Source of the DNA: Candidatus Omnitrophota bacterium
GTDB lineage: Bacteria > Ratteibacteria > UBA8468 > B48-G9 > JAFGKM01
Assembly: GCA_023818785.1 (NCBI GenBank)
Contig: JAMWCO010000041.1
Location: 1-10,565 of the forward strand
DNA length: 10,565 nt
Reading direction: 5' to 3'
The notes beneath the pieces were generated by a model. The model did no database searches. It worked only from the letters and a program-made list of their open reading frames with translations, and had not been told where the DNA came from. The position numbers and the translations under genes were made by a program. Of the stretch, positions 6,397 through 10,565 are shown one piece after another. The stretch's first letter is position 1. Each line of letters begins with the position of its first letter.

Positions 6397-7023
6397 TTAC
6401 TCTTCATCTCTTTTAATAAGAAAAATAATGTCTATCAACTTTGTGGCACTTTTTTCCATTTCAAGTATTAAATTGTTTACACGAGTAACAAAATAATTGT
6501 AAGAAAGATAAGCAGGTATTGCTACAATAAGTCCTCCTACTGTTGTAATAAGTGCTTCCCATATTCCTCTTGCAAGTTCTCCAGGATGAACAAGCCCTTC
6601 TCTCATTTCTATAACCATAAATGCTTTTACCATCCCTGTTACAGTTCCAAGTAATCCTAAAAGAGGAGCAACAGTTGCAATGGTCGCAAGTATTCCAAGA
6701 TATTTTTCAAGTTCAGGGATTTGATGGTTGGCAGAGTCATCTATTGCTTCTTTTATTTCTTCCCTTGTTCTATCTAATTTTAAAAGACCTGCTTTTATAA
6801 TATTAGGGATGGGTTTTCTGGATTCTTCACATTTTTCTATTGCTTCTCTTATTTTTCTTTTTTTTAAAAGATTTTCTATCTCTTCTATAAATTCTTCACT
6901 ATCTATCTGAGAATTTTTTAAAAAAATTAATCTTTCTATAATTATTGCAAGAGTTATAACTCCACAAATAAAGATGGGTATCATTATATACCCACCTTTA
7001 ATAAAAAAAGCCCATAAACTCAT
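6397..7023 (-). CDS. MotA/TolQ/ExbB-family proton channel protein
   Basis: A 208-residue inner-membrane protein of the ExbB/TolQ family. These form pentamers that, with ExbD/TolR, use the proton gradient to drive outer-membrane transport or envelope maintenance. Three membrane segments are visible: about residues 12-30, 109-134 and 156-180. A cytoplasmic, charged helical region lies between the first two. The signature stretch runs through VAPLLGLLGTVTGM (118-131) and ends in ITTVGGLIVAIPAY (159-172), which holds the channel-lining threonines. The start has AAAGGAG 4 nt upstream. No exbD/tolR follows: the gene ends at an inverted repeat and then the hup promoter. ExbB versus TolQ cannot be separated without that partner. 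Confidence 0.93.
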   Translation of the reverse strand: MSLWAFFIKGGYIMIPIFICGVITLAIIIERLIFLKNSQIDSEEFIEEIENLLKKRKIREAIEKCEESRKPIPNIIKAGLLKLDRTREEIKEAIDDSANHQIPELEKYLGILATIATVAPLLGLLGTVTGMVKAFMVIEMREGLVHPGELARGIWEALITTVGGLIVAIPAYLSYNYFVTRVNNLILEMEKSATKLIDIIFLIKRDEE

Positions 7024-7042
7024 CTTACTCCTTTCTTTTTAG

Positions 7043-7071
7043 ATTATAAACAATTTTTTCTCATTTTACAA
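7043..7071 (-). promoter_or_regulatory. exbB promoter
   Basis: TTGTAA (7071 to 7066), a 17-bp spacer and a perfect TATAAT (7048 to 7043) predict a start near 7036 and a leader of about 13 nt, just long enough to hold AAAGGAG. The -35 occupies the same bases as the -35 of the divergent tRNA promoter. Confidence 0.6.
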
Positions 7072-7093
7072 TTAGAGTAAATTTTTGTATAAT
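7065..7093 (+). promoter_or_regulatory. tRNA-Thr promoter
   Basis: TTTACA (7065-7070), a 17-bp spacer and TATAAT (7088-7093) predict a start near 7100, only about 2 nt before the mature tRNA 5' end. The TTTACAA stretch (7065-7071) reads TTGTAAA on the other strand and serves as the exbB -35. Confidence 0.65.
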
Positions 7094-7101
7094 AAATATA
7101 G

Positions 7102-7173
7102 GCCACCTTAGCTCAGCGGTAGAGCAGGGCACTTGTAATGCTCAGGTCCGGGGTTCAAATCCCCGAGGTGGCT
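7102..7173 (+). tRNA. tRNA-Thr (anticodon TGT)
   Basis: A complete cloverleaf. The acceptor arm GCCACCT pairs perfectly with AGGTGGC, with discriminator T at 7173. The D stem is GCTC/GAGC. The anticodon stem GGGCA/TGCTC (one G-T pair) closes the loop CTTGTAA with anticodon TGT at 7134-7136. The T stem CGGGG/CCCCG closes loop TTCAAAT. The 3' CCA is not encoded and must be added enzymatically. dcd starts 24 bp downstream with no terminator, so the two may be cotranscribed. Confidence 0.97.
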
Positions 7174-7197
7174 ATAATATTTTTTGTAAGCAATATA

Positions 7198-7731
7198 ATG
7201 ATTAAGTCGGATAAATGGATTAAAAAAATGGCAGAGAAAGGTATGATAGAGCCATTTTACTCTGAAAAGATTAAAAAGTGTATTTCTTTTGGACTTTCTT
7301 CTTATGGATATGATTTCACACTCTCAGATCAATTTATGATATTTAAAGGGAAAATCGCTTCTCCCAAAAAAATAACAGAAAATGATTTTGAGAAGTTTAA
7401 AGGGAAAGTTTGTAAAATACCACCAAATAGTTTTGTTCTTGGGGAAAGCATTGAATATTTTAGAATTCCAAGAGATGTAATTGGTATATGTTTTGGTAAA
7501 TCAACATATGCAAGAAGTGGGATAATAATAAATGTCACACCTTTAGAACCAGAATGGGAAGGTTATATTACGATTCAGATAGCAAATTTAACACCTGTTT
7601 TTGCAGAAGTTTATGCAGGAGAAGGGATAGGTCAGGTTATATTTTTATCATCAGAACAAATATGTGAAAAATCATATAAAGATACTTCTGGGAAATATAA
7701 TAAGGCAAAAGGAATACAACTCCCTAAATAA
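7198..7731 (+). CDS. dcd: dCTP deaminase (Dcd), catalytic Glu apparently replaced by Gln
   Basis: A 177-residue member of the trimeric dCTP deaminase/dUTPase family, which converts dCTP to dUTP for thymidylate synthesis. Seen: an N-terminal IKSDKWIKKMAE, SSYGYDF (residues 34-40), IPPNSF (74-79), EYFRIPRDV (86-94), GKSTYAR (100-106), NVTPLEPEWEG (112-122) and a C-terminal GKYNKAKGIQLP. Ser102 and Arg106 match E. coli S111 and R115. Seven residues after the conserved Trp120, E. coli has catalytic Glu138; here the codon at 7576-7578 is CAG, Gln127. The part after SSYGYD is shorter than in typical relatives. Whether it deaminates is therefore open. The ATG at 7198 gives the family N-terminus; an upstream in-frame extension would overlap the tRNA. 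No clear Shine-Dalgarno precedes it. It is probably cotranscribed with tRNA-Thr. Confidence 0.9.
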   Translation: MIKSDKWIKKMAEKGMIEPFYSEKIKKCISFGLSSYGYDFTLSDQFMIFKGKIASPKKITENDFEKFKGKVCKIPPNSFVLGESIEYFRIPRDVIGICFGKSTYARSGIIINVTPLEPEWEGYITIQIANLTPVFAEVYAGEGIGQVIFLSSEQICEKSYKDTSGKYNKAKGIQLPK

Positions 7732-7748
7732 TTAAATTTCTTATTACT

Positions 7749-7776
7749 TTGGGAATTAAAGTTTTTAATGTATAAT
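7749..7776 (+). promoter_or_regulatory. rsmI operon promoter (predicts a leaderless mRNA)
   Basis: TTGGGA (7749-7754), a 16-bp spacer and a perfect TATAAT (7771-7776) predict a start at 7783, the A of the rsmI ATG. The -10-to-ATG gap of 6 nt equals that of lepB. The -35 matches only 4 of 6 bases, so confidence rests on the -10 and its placement. Confidence 0.5.
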
Positions 7777-7782
7777 TTAAAA

Positions 7783-8457
7783 ATGTTATATATAGTAGCA
7801 ACTCCTATCGGAAATATTAAAGACATAACTTTAAGGGCCATTGAAACTTTGAAAAATGTTGATTTAATATTATGTGAAGATACAAGGGAAACAAAAAAAT
7901 TATTAAATTATTATGGAATAAAAAAACCACTTTTAAGTTATTATAGAGAGATAGAAAAGAAAAGAGTAGATAAAGTAATTAAACTTTTAAAAGAAGGAAA
8001 AGATATTGCACTTGTTTGTGATAGGGGAACCCCTGGAATTTCTGACCCTGCTTATATACTTGTAAGAGAAGTATATAAAAATAATATAAAAGTAACACCA
8101 ATTCCAGGTCCTTCCTCTTTAACAGCAGCATTAAGTATATGTGGTTTTTTTCTAAATAGAGTTTATTTTTTAGGATTTTTACCAAAAAAAGAAAATGAAA
8201 AAAGAAAAATTTTTGAAAAATTTAAAGATATGGAAGAAACAATCCTATTTTTTGAATCAGTCCATAGAATAGAAAAAACAATATATTTACTTAATGAAAT
8301 TATACCTGAAAAAGAAATCTGTATCTGTAGAGAATTAACAAAAGTTTTTGAAGAGGTTATAAGGGGGAAAGTTAAAGATGTATTTGAAATTTTTAAAAAA
8401 GAAAAGAAAAAAGGAGAATTTGTCATTATAATAAAAGGAGAAAAAAATGGCTTTTAA
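7783..8457 (+). CDS. rsmI: 16S rRNA (cytidine-1402-2'-O)-methyltransferase RsmI
   Basis: A 224-residue SAM-dependent methyltransferase of the tetrapyrrole-methylase fold that 2'-O-methylates C1402 in the ribosomal P site. Seen: YIVATPIGN (residues 3-11), DLILCEDTRET (27-37), DRGTPGISDPA (80-90), PIPGPSSLTAAL (107-118), FLGFLPKK (129-136), FFESVHRIEKT (157-167) and CRELTKVFEE (182-191). It ends with the family's GEFVIIIKG and lacks the roughly 60-residue C-terminal tail of E. coli RsmI (286 residues), a common shorter form. There is no Shine-Dalgarno. The ATG at 7783 sits at the predicted transcription start, and an ATG at 7768 would overlap the -10 and add residues not seen in the family. Its 3' end overlaps the next gene by 11 bp, so it leads an operon. 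Confidence 0.95.
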   Translation: MLYIVATPIGNIKDITLRAIETLKNVDLILCEDTRETKKLLNYYGIKKPLLSYYREIEKKRVDKVIKLLKEGKDIALVCDRGTPGISDPAYILVREVYKNNIKVTPIPGPSSLTAALSICGFFLNRVYFLGFLPKKENEKRKIFEKFKDMEETILFFESVHRIEKTIYLLNEIIPEKEICICRELTKVFEEVIRGKVKDVFEIFKKEKKKGEFVIIIKGEKNGF

Positions 8458-9154
8458 ATTTTTAAGGAAGAGAAAAAATGTAAAAATTATATTATGGATT
8501 ATAACAATTCTAATTATTCCTGGCTTTTTCTTCTGGGGGGTAAATATAGGAGGCGACAGACAATCTCAATATGCAGCAATTGTAAATAGAGAACCGATAA
8601 CAATTAGAGAGTTTTATGACCAGTTGTGGAAAGTTGAAGAAAGATATAGAGAAATTTTTGGAGATGGATATAAAGAAATAAGGGATAAATTAAATATTGA
8701 AAAAAATCTTCTTGAAAGTATGATAAGAGAAAAACTATTAATAAACCAAGCGAAAAAAAGAAGAATAAAGGTTTTTAAAAATGAAATAATTGAAGTTATA
8801 AAATCAGACCCTGCTTTTAAAAATGAAAAAGGAGAATTTGATGAGGAAAGATATAGGCAGATAATAAGTAATATGTCTGATGACCAACTTAAAAAAATTG
8901 AAGACCAGATAAGAAAAGAAATAATATTGCAGAAATTAAAAGACCAGATATTATCAGAAACAAATATAGTTGTAAGTGACCAAGAAATTGACCAATATTT
9001 AAAACATACACAAAGCAAAAATATTGATAGAGAAAATATAAGAAAAATGCTTCTCTGGCAAAAAAGAGAAAAATATTTTGAGGATTGGTATAAAACTATA
9101 AGAGAAAAGGCAAAAGTTATTATTTATTTACAACTTGACAAAAAAAATGGTTGA
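8447..9154 (+). CDS. Membrane-anchored SurA/PpiD N-domain chaperone-like protein without PPIase domain
   Basis: A 235-residue protein with positively charged N-terminus (KFLRKRK), one membrane segment (about residues 13-33) and an extracytoplasmic helical domain. AAIVNREPITIREFYDQL (43-60), LLESMIREKLLINQAKKRRI (88-107) and DPAFKNEKGEFDEERYRQII (121-140) are typical of the SurA_N/PpiD chaperone domain. The parvulin PPIase domain found in PpiD and PrsA is missing. The chain goes from SurA-N straight to a final helix with a WYKTIREKAK segment (214-223) like the C-terminal end of the family. It looks like a natural short form, not a break, because the frame is intact and downstream coupling is kept. 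A role in folding or anchoring exported proteins is inference. GGAG (8437-8440) lies 6 nt before the ATG. It overlaps rsmI by 11 bp and the next gene by 8 bp. Confidence 0.85.
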   Translation: MAFKFLRKRKNVKIILWIITILIIPGFFFWGVNIGGDRQSQYAAIVNREPITIREFYDQLWKVEERYREIFGDGYKEIRDKLNIEKNLLESMIREKLLINQAKKRRIKVFKNEIIEVIKSDPAFKNEKGEFDEERYRQIISNMSDDQLKKIEDQIRKEIILQKLKDQILSETNIVVSDQEIDQYLKHTQSKNIDRENIRKMLLWQKREKYFEDWYKTIREKAKVIIYLQLDKKNG

Positions 9155-10361
9155 AATAAAGCCATTTAAAGGATACATTTACAATATTGATAAAATAAAA
9201 AAAATAAGTAATGTAATTTCTCCTCCTTGGGATTTGATAAATGAAGAACTTGAAGAAAAACTTTTATCATTATCTCAGTTTAATATTGTAAAACTTATCT
9301 GTAAAGAAAATAATCCTGAAGATGCTTATAAAACACTTAAAAAATGGATTAGAAATAAAATTTTAATTCAAGATAAAGAAGAATATTTTTATTTTTTAAA
9401 AAGTAATTTTGAATATGAAGGAGAAATTTACGAAAGAAAAGGAATTTTTGCAATTTTAAAAATAGAGGATTTTGAAAAACAAAATATAATACCACACGAA
9501 AAAATTTTTCAAAAGTACTCACATAATAGATATAAACTTCTTGAAAAATGTAGAGCGAATTTCTGTCCTGTTTTTATGCTTTATCAGGATAAAAATTTTG
9601 AAATAGAACGAATAATTGAAAAAGGGAATATTTATTCAGAATTTAGCATAAATAATGAAAATTTAGAGTTTGGAAAGATTGAAAATTTTGATGATATAGA
9701 AATTATTAAAGAATTTTTTAAAGATAAAAAAATTTTTATTGCAGATGGTCATCACAGATATAATGCTTCTTTAATGTTTTATAAGAATAATCCAGACCCA
9801 AAAAATGCTTATATTCTTATTTATCTAACAAATATTGAATCAAAAGGTATTTTAATTCTTCCAACTCATAGATATATTCCAGCAGATGTTGAAATAAATT
9901 TTAAACAGAAGGATATCAAAATAATTGAAAAACCAAATTTTGAAAGTATGAAAGAACAAATGGAAAAAAGCGAAAGAAAAATTGGAATGTTTTATAATCA
10001 GAAATTTTATATACTTAATTTAAATGAATACATCAAAAAAATTGATGCAGATATTAACTATAAGAAAATTGATACATTTATAGTTGACAATTATCTTCTG
10101 AAAGATTTTGTTAAGATAAAAGAAAATGTTGAGTTTTTTTATCATACTTCAAAAGATTATTTACTGAAAGAATATAAAAAAAAGAAGAAAGGAGTAATTT
10201 TCTTTTTAAATCCAGTCAGAAAAGATTTATTTATTGAAATCTGTTTAAAAGGGAAAATTATGCCTCATAAATCAACATTTTTCTTTCCAAAAGTTCCTTC
10301 CGGCCTTGTAATTTATCTTTTCCATACCTTGGCCACATCGTTCTTGTCAACACATTTCTGA
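9147..10361 (+). CDS. DUF1015 family protein, C-terminal tail probably replaced by IS-derived sequence
   Basis: A 404-residue DUF1015 protein; the molecular function is not established to my knowledge. Conserved family points seen: IKPFKGYIYN (residues 4-13), SPPWD (25-29), an HE pair (117-118), IADGHHRYNASL (198-209), LPTHR (238-242) and IMPHKSTFFFPKVPSGLV (371-388). ADGHHR resembles the nucleotide-binding motif of ParB/sulfiredoxin-like proteins, an inference only. The family normally ends a few residues after the PK..SGLV motif. Here about 14 further residues (HTLATSFLSTHF and neighbours) come from the higher-GC transposase-like sequence that starts near 10321, so the natural stop seems lost. 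The ATG at 9147 lies inside the end of the upstream gene with no Shine-Dalgarno; translation is probably coupled. A TTG at 9135 is a less likely start. Confidence 0.88.
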   Translation: MVEIKPFKGYIYNIDKIKKISNVISPPWDLINEELEEKLLSLSQFNIVKLICKENNPEDAYKTLKKWIRNKILIQDKEEYFYFLKSNFEYEGEIYERKGIFAILKIEDFEKQNIIPHEKIFQKYSHNRYKLLEKCRANFCPVFMLYQDKNFEIERIIEKGNIYSEFSINNENLEFGKIENFDDIEIIKEFFKDKKIFIADGHHRYNASLMFYKNNPDPKNAYILIYLTNIESKGILILPTHRYIPADVEINFKQKDIKIIEKPNFESMKEQMEKSERKIGMFYNQKFYILNLNEYIKKIDADINYKKIDTFIVDNYLLKDFVKIKENVEFFYHTSKDYLLKEYKKKKKGVIFFLNPVRKDLFIEICLKGKIMPHKSTFFFPKVPSGLVIYLFHTLATSFLSTHF

Positions 10362-10565
10362 ACTTTTACCACCTATTTTATCTAAGGGAGAAAAGCAGTG
10401 GTTTATAGAGTTTCAGAGGTCTTTGTGGATATAAAAGAGTATATCTTATTTTAACTTTAGACGATTATTCCAGAAGGATATTATCTGGTAAATTTGTTCT
10501 TTCAGACACTGTCTATAACAATATGCTGGTTTTAAGAGAAGTAATAGAAAGATATGGACTTTTCA
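10321..10565 (+). pseudogene. Integrase-core (DDE/rve) transposase remnant, frame-broken and cut by the window edge
   Basis: From about 10321 the base composition is less A+T-rich than the neighbours. One frame (10321 to a TAA near 10433) reads HRSCQHISELLPPILSKGEK and ends in FQRSLWI. The next frame, open from 10409 to the edge, reads YKRVYLILTLDDYSRRI and then FVLSDTVYNN and VIERYGLF. LTLDDYSRRI is the hallmark second strand of the rve integrase core in IS3/IS481-type transposases, including one of the catalytic aspartates. A stop and a frame change separate the two parts, and the usual distance between the helix-turn-helix region and the core is missing. It is therefore probably an internally deleted relic. 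No terminal inverted repeat was recognised, and the 3' part is outside the window, so family assignment is tentative. Confidence 0.6.

Noticed and set aside
7138..7197. N-terminal extension of dcd starting inside tRNA-Thr
   Set aside because: The added residues are translated tRNA sequence. The known Dcd N-terminus (IKSDKW) begins right after the ATG at 7198.
7150..7200. tRNA-Thr 3' end as an integration (att) site with a mobile element following
   Set aside because: Downstream genes are housekeeping (dcd, rsmI), there is no integrase, and no repeat of the tRNA 3' end was found by eye in the window.
7746..7766. Small hairpin ACTTT...AAAGT followed by TTTT between dcd and rsmI, as a terminator
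   Set aside because: The stem is only 5 A+T-rich pairs and it overlaps the rsmI -35 region, so it is too weak to claim.
8614..9018. A 134-codon open frame on the minus strand opposite the SurA/PpiD-like gene
   Set aside because: Composition is Ser/Ile/Phe-rich with no family resemblance. It is the antisense shadow of an A+T-rich gene with a clear homology-based reading on the plus strand.
1..10565. CRISPR array, toxin-antitoxin pair, restriction or other defence module
   Set aside because: No regularly spaced direct repeats and no recognisable defence or toxin proteins; nearly all of the sequence is accounted for by core genes.

Overview
The window is very A+T-rich (about 70% by eye), gene-dense bacterial chromosome. 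Proteins are rich in Lys, Glu and Ile. The gene set (a stand-alone uroporphyrinogen-decarboxylase-like enzyme, dnaG directly followed by rpoD, an ExbB/TolQ-type channel, a PpiD-like membrane chaperone) suggests a Gram-negative-type, low-GC, mostly uncultured lineage such as Omnitrophota, Ratteibacteria or a relative. That placement is inference only. Most genes are ordinary core genes, and I found no CRISPR array, toxin-antitoxin pair, prophage or obvious defence system.

Layout: 1-518 (-) is the N-terminal part of a radical SAM protein, cut by the window edge. 570-1700 (+) is a UroD/methyltransferase-family protein. 1697-5391 (-) is a compact operon dnaG, rpoD, MBL-fold hydrolase. 5474-5962 (+) is signal peptidase I. 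A G+C-rich hairpin at 5967-5997 separates it from the convergent HU gene (6005-6274, -). An orphan exbB/tolQ-like gene (6397-7023, -) lies behind HU. From 7102 to the right everything is on +: tRNA-Thr(TGT), dcd, rsmI, a SurA/PpiD-N protein and a DUF1015 protein, the last three with overlapping ends. The right edge (about 10321-10565) holds a frame-broken integrase-core transposase remnant of visibly higher GC.

How they fit together: dnaG-rpoD is a short form of the macromolecular synthesis operon (replication priming and housekeeping transcription). lepB and the SurA/PpiD-like protein act at the cytoplasmic membrane in protein export and folding. dcd supplies dUTP/dTTP precursors, rsmI modifies 16S rRNA, and HU compacts DNA. 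RpoD keeps the residues that read TTGACA, TATAAT and the TG extension, and matching promoters are easy to see at nearly every transcription unit.

The most interesting layer is regulatory. Predicted transcription starts lie extremely close to gene starts. lepB and rsmI both have TATAAT exactly 6 nt before ATG with no Shine-Dalgarno, so they should be leaderless. tRNA-Thr has room for a leader of only about 2 nt. The dnaG and lepB promoters interlock, and exbB and tRNA-Thr share a -35 region. Separately, Dcd carries Gln where the catalytic Glu of dCTP deaminases is expected.
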